A stretch of DNA of 64,000 nt, taken from assembly GCF_029168945.1 (NCBI RefSeq), contig NC_083604.1, positions 43,953,686 to 44,017,685 of the forward strand. Reading direction: 5' to 3'. Below, piece by piece: positions 34,272 to 46,040 of the stretch. A program made the position numbers and the translations under genes. This stretch comes from Cannabis sativa. Its lineage: Eukaryota; Streptophyta; Magnoliopsida; Rosales; Cannabaceae. Numbering within the stretch: the stretch's first letter is position 1; every line of letters starts with the position of its first letter. The notes below the pieces were generated by a model. The model saw only the letters and a program-made list of their open reading frames with translations, did no database searches and was not told the DNA's origin.

Positions 34272-36143
34272 TGTTGGAAATTATTTTACTAGGATCTTAG
34301 ATCTACTCACAAGTATGTTTATTAACATCCTAAATAAGAACTTTCTAAAACGATAAATTAAACACATATAAAGTTTAGGAAACCTTACATTGGGTGCAGC
34401 GGAATAATATGACTCCTTCCGTTCAGATATCTAGCCCTTGATTCCTTTCTGTAGCAAAGCATTATCAATATCTGAACCTGGATCTCTTTCTCTGAATGTT
34501 TGATGCTGAAACTCCTTTGCTGATGATCTTTCTTCACGATCTTCCTCACTATGATTGAGGTATCACTTGAGGTGTGTGGGCACTACTCTAATCACTAAGG
34601 ATTTCGAAATTCAAAGGAAGAAGAAAGAAGAAGTGGTAGCTAAAGATAGGGAGAGAGAAGGCTCAGTTTTTCTGATTCAGAAAGTGTCAGAAGAAAAGTC
34701 TTATTTTTCTGAAGCCTTCACTATCTATTTATAGCATTATTTGGCATTAAAATAATGAAAAAATCAGTTTAAATTTCCTACAAAAGTGGCTGGCCCTATA
34801 CAAGTGGATTTGGGCCTCACATTTTGCAATTTTGCAGTTTTATCTTTTCTGCATCTGATTTTCTCAAAAATACCAATTTCCTAATTCAACCATTTAAATG
34901 CCAATTCTAACTATTTAATAACTATAAATAATTATTAAGTAATATTGTCATTTGTCATATTTATTAATTGAACCATACAAAGTATCATAATTAACAAATA
35001 TGCCCCTATAAACTCTTTCTTTACAATTTCGCCCTTACTTAGTGAAAAATTCACAAATAGACATAGTCTAATTTGAGAATTATAATTGATTAATCAAAAC
35101 CAATTACATGAGTCTTACAAGCAATATTATCTCAACTAGTGGGGGGACCATGGGTCTATATAACCGAGCTTCCAATAAGTAGATCAAGAATTTAGCACTA
35201 AAATTCACTAACTTATTAATTCTTCGTTGAATCCACGCATAGAACTTAGAATTGCACTCTCAGTATATAGAATGCTCTATATGTTCCACCATATAGACAC
35301 ATCATTAGTTATCCATTGTTATAATCCTAATTTGATCACTGATCCTCTATATGAATGATCTACACTGTAAAGGGATTAGATTACCGTTACACCCTACAAT
35401 GTATTTATTCCTTAAAACACTTGACCCCGTATAAATGATATTTCAGCTTATGTGAAATGAGTACTCCACCATTTATGTTCGTTTGGTCAAGCTCGAAGGA
35501 GATCATCCTTTGCTTACTATTCCCCAGATAGAAGCTATAGATTCCATGTTTATGCTAGCGCTCCCACTCAATTGCACTACCGTGTTCCCAAAATGTACGT
35601 ATCACCCTGACCTAAAAGTAGGCTTAACTAACAAATCAAAGAACACGAATAGCCTTTCAAGATTGAGCCTAATCATATCAGAATTAAGATCATTTCATCT
35701 AGGATCAACTAGGCGATATTGACTTGAATAGATATTACGGTAAGTTTAATAAATCTAAGTCAAAGTTCAATATCGGTCCCTTCCGATGCATACTCCATGC
35801 ATCCAACCTGAGCTTTACTTTAACCAATGCTCTGGAAAAAAACATAGCACTTCTCCAAATGAAAGTAAACTCTTTTTGTAGATTATCATATCAGTAAAAC
35901 ACTATGTCTGATAAATCTAGGAAACTTTATTCACATAGTTATGTTTACTTTCCAATGTGTTGACGGCACAATAAACAGGATCAAGTATGTGAAAATGGTT
36001 TCAGATGAATCTATACATTATGTACATATAATCATGAAATAAATCATGTGAACCATGCAACATTAAATGTTATTTCTGATCTATATTAATAAGTAAATCT
36101 GATTATATTGAAATGAGTTTTATTTAGGGCATAAAACCCAACA
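34272..36143 (-). repeat. 5' LTR of copia element F
   Basis: 1872 bp, TGTTGG...CCCAACA. It differs from the 3' LTR (16702-18595) by scattered substitutions and by a deletion of about 22 bp just inside the transcribed side of the TATA box (after 34737), bounded by short ATT repeats. Confidence 0.9.
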
Positions 36144-36148
36144 ATAAA

Positions 36149-36190
36149 TACTATAATCAATAATTAAAACTTACAACTTTTTGATCTTGT
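36149..36190. other. Remnant of the pre-insertion DNA
   Basis: A 42-bp AT-rich piece between element F and the next LTR. It is the continuation of the DNA at 16251-16701 before copia F inserted. Confidence 0.7.
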
Positions 36191-37183
36191 TGTTGGAACT
36201 TATTTTACCAGGATCTTAGATCTACTCACAAGTATGTTGTTTAACACCCTAAATATGAACTTTCCAAAACGATAAATTAAACATATATAAAGTTAAGAAA
36301 ACCTTACATTGATGCAGCAGAATTAATGTCTCCTTACACCCAGATCTCTAACCCTTGTATCCTTTCTGTCGCAAAGTATTATCAAGATCTGAGCCCGAAT
36401 GTCCTTCTCTTTGAGTTTGATCCTTCACAGTCTTCCAATCTATGATTGAGTTACTGCTTGCTGTGTGTGGGCACTTACTCTTTCACTAGGGTTCGAAATA
36501 TATGAAGAGAAAAGAGAGAGAGGGATTTCGGCCAATAGAAGAGAATAGGGAAGGCTCAGTTTTTCTGAAGAGAGAAATTTCTGTCAGATAACTGATGAAT
36601 GTGTTGTTATTTTGACTGAGCCATCACTTTCTATTTATAAGAAACTACTAGGTTTAGGTTAGGAATTATTTGGCATTAAAATAATGAATAATATCAATTT
36701 GAAAAAGTCAAACAAGTGGCCGGCCAAGGTGTAGATAATGGGCCCACTTGATTTTGCAGTTTTCACAAATTTTATTTCTATTTTCTCAAAAACGCCAATT
36801 TTCCAATTCTAACCATTTAAATGCCAAAACTAATTATTTAATAACTAAAATAGATTATTAAATAATATTGTCATTTAATTTAATTATTAACTAGACATAT
36901 AAAGTCCATTAATAAATAAATAAACCTAGATTCTCTTTTCTTTACAATTTCACCCCTGCTTAGTGAAAATTCACAAATTAGACATAGTCTAACTTTAGAA
37001 TTTATAATTGACCAATCACGAATCAATTATTGAGTCTTACAAGCAGAATGTTCTCAACTAGAATGGGGACCATGGATCTATATGTTGAGGTTCCAATAAG
37101 TGAACCAAATTTACCAAGTAAATTCCTACTTATTAATTCTTCGTTGAATCCGCTCTTAGAATTGCACTCCCAGAATTGCACTC
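36191..37183 (-). repeat. Truncated copia LTR (copy G, left piece)
   Basis: About 1 kb of the family LTR from its TGTTGG terminus to the middle, where it stops inside a doubled AATTGCACTC motif and continues directly into the primer-site region of another copy. Its sequence is closer to the plus-strand LTRs near 5000-5500 than to its neighbour at 37221, so the two pieces come from different subfamilies or insertions. Confidence 0.8.
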
Positions 37184-37220
37184 TTGCAAGTAAATCAATA
37201 ACCATGGCTCTGATACCAGT
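37184..37220 (-). other. Leader scrap with primer-binding site (copy G)
   Basis: Only about 35 bp of internal sequence remain next to the LTR at 37221. They include the primer site TGGTATCAGAGC (minus strand, 37207-37218). The rest of the element between the two LTR pieces was deleted. Confidence 0.8.
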
Positions 37221-39107
37221 TGTTGGAATTTATTTTACCAGGATCTTAGATCTACTCACAAGTATGTTTATTAACACCCTAAATATGAACTTTCTAAAAC
37301 GATGAAATAAACACATATAAAGTTTAGGAAACCTTACATTGGGTGAAGCGGAATAATACGACTCCTTCCGTTCAGATATCTAGCCCTTGATTCCTTTCTG
37401 TAGCAGAGCATTATCAATATCTTAACCTGGATCTCTTTCTCTGAATCTTTGATGCTGAAACTCCTTCTTGCTGAAAGTCTTTCTTCACGATCTTCCTCAC
37501 TATGGTTGAGGTATCACTTGCTGTCTGTGGGTACTACTCATACACTAAGGATTTCGAAATTTGAGAGGGAAGAAAGAGAGAGGGAGTGGTCAGCCAGATA
37601 GGGAGAGAGAAGGCTCAGGTTTTTCTGAATCAGAATTGTCAGAAGAAAAGTGTTATTTTCCTGAAGCCTTCACTATCTATTTATAGCATTCCACTAGGGT
37701 TAGGTTTGAATTATTTGGCATTAAAATAATGAAAATATCAGTTTAAAAATTCAAACCAAGTGGCCGGCCATGTACAGTAATGGGCCTTACTTGGATTTTG
37801 CAGTTTTCTCAATTCTGCATCTAATTTTCTCAAAAACGCCAATTTTCTAATTCAACCATTTAAATGCCAATTCTAAATATTTAATAACTATAAATAATTA
37901 TTAAATAATAATGTCATTTATCATATTTATTAATTGAACCATACAAAGTATCATAATTAACAAATATGCCCCTAAAACTCTTTCTTTACAATTTCGCCCT
38001 TACTTAGTGAAAATTTCACAAATAGACATAGTATAATTTGAGAATTATAATTGATTAATCAAAACCAATTATATGAGTCTTACAAGCAATATTATCTCAA
38101 CTAGTGCGGGGACCATGGGTCTATATAACCGAGCTTCCAATAAGTAGATCAAGAATTTATTACTAAAATTCACTAACTTATTAATTCTTCGTTGAATCCA
38201 CGCATAGAACTTAGAATTGCACTCTCAGTATAATAGAATGATACATATGTTCCACCATATAGACGCATCATTAGTTCTCCATTGTTATAATCCTAATTTG
38301 ATCAATGATCCTCTATATGAATGATCTATACTGTAAAGGGATTAGATTACCGTTACACCCTACAATGTATTTTATCCTTAAAACACTTGACCCTGTATAA
38401 ATGATATTTCAGCTTATGTGAAATGAGTACTCCACCATTTATGTTCGCTTGGTCAAGCTCGAAGGAGATCCTCCTTTGCTTACTATTCGCCAGATAGAAG
38501 CTATAGATTCCATGTTTATGCTAGCGCTCCCACTCAATTGCACTACCGTGTTCCCAAAATGTACGTATCACCCTGACCTAAAAGTAGGCTTAACTAACAA
38601 ATCAAAGAACACGAATAGCCTTTCAAGATTGAGCCTATTCATAACAGGATTAAGAACATTTGATCTAGGATCAACTAGGCGATATTGACTTGAATAGATA
38701 TTACGGTAAGTTTAATAAATCTAAGTCAAAGTTCAATATCGGTCCCTTCCGATGCATACTCCAAGCATCCAACCTGAGCTTTACTTTAACCAATGCTCTG
38801 GAAAGAATATAGCACTTCTCCAAATGCAAGTAAACTCTGTTGTAGATTATCATATCAGTAAAACCCTATGTCTGATAAATCTAGGAAACTTTATTCACAT
38901 AGTCATGTTTAGTTTCCAATGTGTTGACGGCACAATAAACAGGATCAAGTATGTGAAAAGTGTTTTAGATGAATTTATACATTATGTACATATAATCATG
39001 AAATAAATCATGTGAACCATGCAACATTAAATGTTATTTCTGATCTATATTAATAAGTAAATTTGATTATATTGAAATGAGTTTTATTTAGGGCATAAAA
39101 CCCAATA
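37221..39107 (-). repeat. Copia LTR, 5' LTR of copy G
   Basis: 1887 bp in minus orientation, starting TGTTGG and ending CCCAATA (family CCCAACA with one change). The five bases outside the right end (GATGG) do not match those outside the left piece (CTTGT), consistent with the piece at 36191 having another origin. The right side abuts the internal region of copy B. Confidence 0.85.
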
Positions 39108-39990
39108 GATGGGAATAGAATTTTAAAATTCTCCCACTCAATTAAGGTAGTGTGAAACTTTATCAAAGAACTTTTATAGCTATCAAACTTTTACTTACAA
39201 CAGTAAAAGGAAATGGAACGTACAATCAAGATCATAGATTTATATTGATAATAGCTAAGTCATTATATTACTTCCATGTTTAAAGAAAAAATATGTGTTA
39301 CATAGGGAATTGTGGAATAGACTCCACCCCTAAGTATATAGATATAGGGTATTGTGGATAAACTCCACCCCTAAGTATATAGAGATTATGATCCACCCCT
39401 AAAGGTTGTAAAGATCATGATTCTCAAAGTGTGATAGAGTTTATGTGGAGTCGAATACTATCCAGAGTTCATTAGATATAAAAGATCGTTGAACTGCATA
39501 GTTTTCTTAACTTTTCTCCACCCCTATCAGATCAGAAGATCCTTTTATTAAACAAATTCTTAATAATTGTATAGAATTAACAATTATTAATAAACATAGA
39601 ATTAATTTCTATTGTTTATTTAATATAACTCTATGAAGAGTTGTAAATATTATAGAATTTGCATCAATAATAAAAACACTTACACATACAAACATATAAA
39701 TATAATGTGGTAATAGTTGATGAAGATAAAATAAATGAAGCTCAATCTCATAAATTGCAATGGTTTATTTCAAAAATTAAAAGAAACTTTATTAATAAAA
39801 AAAATATTGCAACAATATGAGAAAAACAGGGATAAATATCCCTAACTAAAATATTTGAAATCCAAATTGTCTTTAAACTAAAACAATTAAATCAAAAAAA
39901 AAAAAAACTGAAGAGCTTCATCTTCATCTGGACGATTTCACCCTTGGTCCAGCTTTCCGATCCAACTCATTTGAGTTCAAGTAGCTTGGC

Positions 39991-40090
39991 CTATAAGAAG
40001 AAGAAAACAAAGAAACAAAGTTAGTCCAGAATTATAAATCCAAATGGATAATAATTCACTAAAACTCTTAAAGTTTATAAATAGAAATAC
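39991..40090 (-). other. Intron-like segment after gag (copy B)
   Basis: 100 nt on the minus strand, GTATTT to TTCTTATAG, with the CTAAC branch-like site changed to CTAAC-type ACTAAC and a pyrimidine run. Homologous to the segments at 2368, 46894 and 63754. Confidence 0.55.
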
Positions 40091-40933
40091 CTTGTTTCTT
40101 TGAAAGAAGTTTAGGACACTGGGGTTTCCAATGACCTTTTTCATTGCAGTAGAAACACTTTCCTTTAAGTGTAGCATCACCAGAAGCAGCAGCCTTTTTG
40201 TGTTTCATGGCTTTTGTACGCTTCTTGGTGTTCTTCCACTTCTTCTTCAATTTGGATTTCGAAGCAGAGGCAACATTTGCTTCAGGTTTCATCGTCCCAT
40301 TACCATTCCCAGGATTGTGAGGTTTACTCCCTTTCTTCTTGGGTCCTCCAATCAAATTTTCATAAGTTTGAAGGTCATTAACTAACTCATGAAAGTCTAT
40401 TTCCTTCTTATTCATGAATAATTTGATGTGTATGGTAGAAATGCTGGAGTCAGGCTATTCAAGATAAGGCTTACTTGAGTAGCACTATCCATTTCAGCAC
40501 CATGATCCTGGGCTTCTTGGAAATAACTTGCCATGAGGAGAACATGTTCACGCACGTTTTGATGAGGTTCCATCCGTGAATTGATGTACTTCTTAGTCGC
40601 GTCAAAGCGAGACTGAAGTGATGCCTTACCGAATAGCTCATTTAACTTCGTCATGACTTCAGCAGCCTTTTCGGTTTTAGAAAACCGAGTTTTGAGGGTG
40701 TCTACCATGCTGGAAAGCATAAAGTATAGAGCTTTGTCATTTGCTTTCTGCCAATGCTCATACTTTTCTTTCACAACTTTGGATGCATTATCCCCAGGCA
40801 CTTCAGGTGACGGCTCAGTTAAAACAAACAAGGCACTTTCTCCTATGAGAGCAATATTAATGTTCTCATTCCATTTAGGAAAGTTAGATCCATTCAGCTT
40901 ATTTTCAGTCAACAGTGATAACATGGGATTCAT
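40068..40933 (-). pseudogene. Copia gag of copy B, frameshifted
   Basis: Gag (particle protein) starting at ATG 40933 (MNPMLSLLTENKLNG). It is closely related to the intact 290-codon gag at 46041. It carries the copia-type gag core, a lysine-rich stretch and one CX2CX4HX4C knuckle (CFYCNEKGHWKPQC). A 2-bp loss near 40425 moves the reading frame. The first part ends at 40412 and the remainder is open from 40415 to 40068 in another frame. The C-terminus ends just after KKQG, as in the other copies, with no pol behind it. Confidence 0.88.
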
Positions 40934-41022
40934 TATGACAATACAGGATACTACAAAATAATAGAAATCAACAAATAGAAATTAATAATGGTTTAACACA
41001 AAATCAATTCAGAAATTATAAG

Positions 41023-42643
41023 CACATTGGCAAAGTATACTGGTTTCGAATGTATGGAGTATACATTGGACTGGACCGATATTGAACTCGGTCAAAGATA
41101 TTGTAAGCTTACCGTTGTATCTTTCCAAGTCAATGTCAGAAGTTGATCTTAGATTAAGAGAATCTAAATCCTGATATGCTTAGGCTCAATCTCAGGAGTG
41201 CTATTCTTGTTCTTTGATTTATTAGTTAAGCCTACCTTTGGGTCAGGATAATACATATATTTTGGGAACATGATAGCATAACTGAATGGGAGTGCTGAAC
41301 ATAAATATGGAAATCTATAGCTTCTACTGGTGTATAGAAGTAAAGTTTTTGAGCTGAGTTAAATAGAAGTAAATGGATGAGCTCTTGTTTCAATGACTGT
41401 ATATCAGATCACTAAGACATCATTTACAGGTAACTAAGTATTCAAAGGGGCAAAATACATTGAGGGGTGTAAACGGTAAATTGGTCCCATCTCGATGTAA
41501 ATCATCTATATAGAGGATCTCTAAATCACATTAAGATTATAACAATGGTTAAATGAGATAGCATATTGATATCGTGAAACACATGATATGCTCTATATAA
41601 GTCTGAGAGTGCAATTCCAAGTTCTAAGAGTGGATTCAACGAGGAATTAATAAGTTAGGGATTTACTTGGTAAATCGGTTCAACTTATTGGAAGCTCAGT
41701 ATATAGATCCATGGTCCCCATTCTAGTTGAGACTATACTGTTTGTAAGACTCTATGATTGATTTATGATTAATCAATTATAATTCTAAAAGTTAGACTAT
41801 GTCTAATTTATGAATTCTCACAGTTTAAGGATGAAATTGTAAATAAAAGGGTTTCTAGGTTTAATTATTAATTAGGAGACTTTGCATGTCTAAATTAATA
41901 ATTATTTTAAATGGAAATATTATTTAATAATCTATTTTAGTTATTAAATAATTAGTTTTGGCATTTAAATGATTAGAAATGGAAAAATGGCATTTTTGGA
42001 GAAATAGAAATAAAATTGAGGAAACTGCAAAATCCATGTGAGGCCCATTCACACCATGGCTGGCCACATGCTTGCATGTTTCCCAATTATTATTTTCAAT
42101 TTAAATTTCCATATAATTGCTAATCAAAGCCTAGCCTAAATAGGAAGGTGGTGGATCACACTAAATAAGGCAGTTATTCAATTAAATAGTAAAAGAGGAA
42201 ACTGTTTATTTGAAAAGTTGTGCTCTTCCCTTTTCCTATTTATAGCCACCCCTCTCTCTACTATTGGAAGGCTTGGACAAGCTTTTGTTTTGCATAGTGT
42301 CACACGAAATCAAGAGAGAAAACAAGAGAGAGAAATTTCGAAATTCCTAGTGAGAGAGAAGTGCCCACACACATCACTCAGTACCTCATTATAGTTTGGA
42401 AGACTGTGAAGGATCACATCCAACTGAAGAACTTTCAGGCTCAGATCTTGATTATACTCTGCTACAGACAGGAATCAAGGGTTAGAGATTTGAGTGGAAG
42501 GAGACATTAATTCCGCTGCAATCACTGTAAGTTATTCTTAACTTTTATGTGTTTAGTTCATCGTTTTAGAAGTTCAATATTAGGTTGTTAAATCAACATA
42601 CTTGTGAGTAGATCTAAGATCCTGGATAAATATAATTCCAACA
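41023..42643 (+). repeat. 5' LTR of element A, start missing
   Basis: Matches 61346-62974 from ACATTGGCAAAG onward and ends TTCCAACA. The first 320 bp or so are absent. It meets copy B here. At the position of the family TATAAATAG both LTRs of this element read CCTAAATAGG, while a TATTTATAG lies about 100 bp further on (42237-42245). Confidence 0.88.
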
Positions 42644-42645
42644 AC

Positions 42646-42658
42646 TGGCACCAGAGCC
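42646..42658 (+). other. Primer-binding site of element A (variant)
   Basis: TGGCACCAGAGCC starts two bases after the LTR. It has two transitions relative to the tRNA-iMet site TGGTATCAGAGCC seen in copies F and G. Confidence 0.75.
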
Positions 42659-42998
42659 ATGGTAATTGATTTGCTTGCAAGAAATTTGGACTCAAAACGA
42701 TTTGCTTGTGATTTGGATGGTTTCATGATGTGTCATATTGATGTTTGATTGATGTTTGTGAATTCTGGGGAAAATAATTGATTGTCTGTATCTGGAATTA
42801 TTTTTATTGGATAGTTTGGAAAATTCTAAGCAATTTACTTTTTTACAGAACTCGATTTCGATTTAATTTGAATTAGTTATGAATTTTTGAAAATCTGGAA
42901 AAATCTGGGTGGTGATCACCCTACCCACGCGCGCAGAAGGGCTGCTGGCAGCCTCCCAGCGCCGAGGAAACTCGGCAGATCACCTTCCCTACGCGCGC

Positions 42999-43023
42999 GG
43001 ATGGTATGCAACGCATACCATCC
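42999..43023 (+). repeat. Perfect 11-bp hairpin in the leader
   Basis: GGATGGTATGC and its exact inverse (43013-43023) around a 3-base loop, inside a GC-rich island (about 42905-43035) rich in CGCGCG. Copies E and F have a different, shorter segment with CGATCGC at this leader position. Confidence 0.9.
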
Positions 43024-45736
43024 GTACAGTGTGCTATTTTTCTTCGTTTTGTTCAATTTTTCATGCTATTTCATGGAATTAAATTCCGATTTTTTGTGTA
43101 GTTTTATATGTTGATTATTGTTTTTCAAATTTCAAATCTAATTATCAGAAATAAATTAATTTTAGATATTAGTGTAATTTGATTTTGAAAATAGGAAAAA
43201 TCAAGTTTTGCTTACCTCTTTTCTTATTTCCTTTAAAATTTGATTATTTTATTTTTTTAAGGTCAGATATTAATTTTTTTGTTTTTTTGGTAACTTGACC
43301 TTAATTAAAATAAGATCAAAATAATCATGATAATTTTAAAAGAGGAAATAAGATATTTTTGTTAACTTTTAAATTTTGTTATTTTTTAATTAAATTAAAT
43401 TGTAAAATGAGAAAAGGGTATGTATTTACCATTTTTTATTTTATTATTTGATTTATTAAATAACATGAAATTTAAAAGGAAAGTTAGAAATTTAATTTTG
43501 AAATGACATTTAGGTTACCCAAAACCTAATTTTTCAAAATGGTAGGTTTAATTTTAATTTTATTTTTCGAAATACATGTTTAAAATTAAATAAATCCTAC
43601 ATCCAACTATCCAAATCTAACCTTGTTGCAGGAGTATGTGTTTTAGATTGTTTGTAAGTTTTCTAAAACCTATTATTGCTTGATCTAAATTTCCAGGGTT
43701 AACTTGTTGACAGATCAATTGATCTGATTTTAACCCATGGTTCAATTGATGATAGATCAAGTAGATAATTTGTAACAGGTAATTTTTACAAACTTCTTTC
43801 ATCTGTGTATGACCTAGTAACATGATAGGATCCATCCAAATAGGTGTGCCTGTGTGAGCCTATATGTTTAATTTCTATTATAGATACATATAGGTTGTTG
43901 TTGCTAAATAAAATGTCATAACCTGATAGATTTTATTTAGGCTCATTTAGTAAATGGGCCTATTCAATTAATAACAGTTGTTCATTTTAAGGTTAAATTC
44001 CTCTCTTTTGGGCCTTGTGTGAGAGTTGGGAGCCTTAGAAGTGGGTGCGACATACTGGACCCAGCCCCCCTCACATGAACAACTCCAATTGTGAAGGCCC
44101 ATTTGCCTGATTTGGATAACTGTGCTAGGTTAATTATACTAGTTTGACCTAATAAAATTGAATAGCAACATAATTAATTTCTTCGAAATTAATTTAAGAA
44201 AAACATAGTTTAATGAATTTCATTTCTAGATAAACTATTTGTATTTTTCTTGTATTTAATTAAATAAATAATTTTAACTAACTAGATTCTTTCTGAAACT
44301 TACTTTTATTATTTCATTAAATATTCTTATTTAGGTTATGAATTAGTTATTACTAATTTTCCTTTTTAACTTAAATTTGAATATATTTTGATTATAATAT
44401 TAAGCTGAGGAATTCTAGGAATTAGTTATTTAAGATTCTTAAAAGATATTATTTTAAGTTGGCTTTAAACTTAAAAATGGGAATATCTTTAAATTAGGTA
44501 GTTACCACCTAATTTTGATATTTAATTAAATTTTGTTTGGAAAATTTTAAGTTTGTAAATTATAGATTCTTTCTATAATAACTTAAATCAGATATTTTCC
44601 AAATCTTGAAAAGATACTTAGTAGAATTGAGATATTTTCTAGATAGTTATTTCTATACTAATTATTATTTCTAATATAGGAAAATATCATTGATTGTGAA
44701 ATTAATTGTTTAATAATTAATTTTGGTACAATTCAATTAAGGATATTTTTCCTTGTATTAAATTGGAAATTAATGATTAAGCCTTCTCTATACTTAATTA
44801 TTTATTTCCTGAATTTAATACATTTAATTAAATTGAAAATTAAATATCTAAGTTGATTTTCATAATGATACTTAGGTATTGTAATTTTCATGATATTTAA
44901 TTAAATAAGAAAATTATTTTAAGTTGGATATTTCCATAACAACTTAAATTTGAATAATTTTTAAAATATATTTTATTTATTTTATTAATCATTTTATTTT
45001 CAAAATTGCATTTAATTATGCAAGATGATTTTGAATTTATCTTGAAAGATAGATTGAAGTTGTAAATTAATTATTTTAATTAATTTTGAATCAACTTAAA
45101 TCTATGATCTTTTCATTTAATGATTAATTTAAAATAAAGGAACTAAAATATATTATTAGAAATTGGATTAATTAGTCAAGAAAATCTAGATAGATAATAT
45201 TTTTGCTTGAAGTATTTTTTGTAAGTAAAGTTTGATTTATTTTAATGTATTTCGAAAATTGTATATTTTTGGAAATACAATATATATATATATTTATAGA
45301 AAATTTTAATTTGAGTTGCAAATTAATTTAAATTAATACAACTTAAATTAAGTAATTTTCTTAATATTTGTTGGAAAATTAATACTAAGATGGAAATAAT
45401 TCATTTTATTTTCTTAACCATCTAAGTTTAATTTTACAGATATTAAATTAAATTTTATTTAGATTCTATTCTAATTTAAAATTTAACAAATATATATATG
45501 GATTTAAATTAAATAAATAATAGAAGAAAATACAATTTTAAATAATCAGCTATTGTTTTAGTGAGTAATCCTCCCTAATGGAGGAACGTTCATTAGCAAG
45601 TTAGCGCCGTTTAATCTCGAAAGATAAGTATGTTTGTAAGTGTTTTATATTGGTATTGATCACCCTAATGGTGGCTACTGTATAAGACTTACAAACGTAT
45701 GAAACAATGGTAGAAGCTCATGAAATAGGAATGACC

Positions 45737-45872
45737 TTGACTCTCGCCTAAACGGGACAACGTCGGATTCTCTTTTCGATCGAATAAAAGGTTGCTAGAA
45801 TGTTTGCCATTTTAGATGAGCTGACAACTCTATTCAATGGATGATAGCTTTGACTCTCGCCTAAACGGGACA
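45737..45872 (+). repeat. Repeated GACTCTCGCCTAAACGGGACA motif before gag
   Basis: A 23-bp direct repeat at 45737-45759 and 45850-45872. The corresponding leader of element F (minus strand, near 30631 and 30742) keeps the pair, with a weaker third copy near 30825. Conservation in AT-rich, otherwise drifting sequence suggests function at the RNA level. Confidence 0.8.
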
Positions 45873-46040
45873 CTGATATTAGTTTGTTGAAAACCTTGGA
45901 AATTATTTAGGATTGAATTTTTCTTTTTTTGTATTTTCTATAGTCATTCCTACTTGTTGTGTGCTAATAATTTCTAAATAAGATTTTGTGATAAACCATA
46001 ATTGATATCTATGTGTTATCTTGTAGTATCCTGAATTGCA

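Larger units (their letters stand above)
16702..36143 (-). mobile_element. Copia element F, complete but without gag or pol
   Basis: A full-length minus-strand element with 3' LTR 16702-18595 and 5' LTR 34272-36143. It is flanked by a perfect 5-bp duplication ATAAA (16697-16701 and 36144-36148), which shows that both LTRs belong to one insertion. Without the nested Tekay element its internal region is about 6.5 kb. Primer site, long leader and purine tract are all present. No gag or pol frame can be traced where copies A, B and C carry gag, so it is a large non-autonomous derivative that must have moved with proteins supplied in trans. Confidence 0.88.
39108..41022 (-). mobile_element. Copia copy B, truncated internal region
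   Basis: A minus-strand internal fragment: post-gag AT-rich region (39108-39975), intron-like segment (39991-40090), gag (to 40933) and about 90 bp of leader. It is cut on the left by the LTR at 37221 and on the right at about 41022, where it meets the truncated 5' LTR of copy A head to head. It has no LTRs of its own. Confidence 0.8.
42659..46040 (+). other. Long leader of element A
   Basis: A 3.4-kb untranslated region before gag, mostly AT-rich. Points of structure: a GC-rich island at about 42905-43035 with a perfect hairpin; a conserved block at 43990-44135 shared with element F; and a repeated GACTCTCGCC motif at 45737-45872 shared with element F. Short frames near 42887 and 43617 are not supported as genes. 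Confidence 0.75.
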
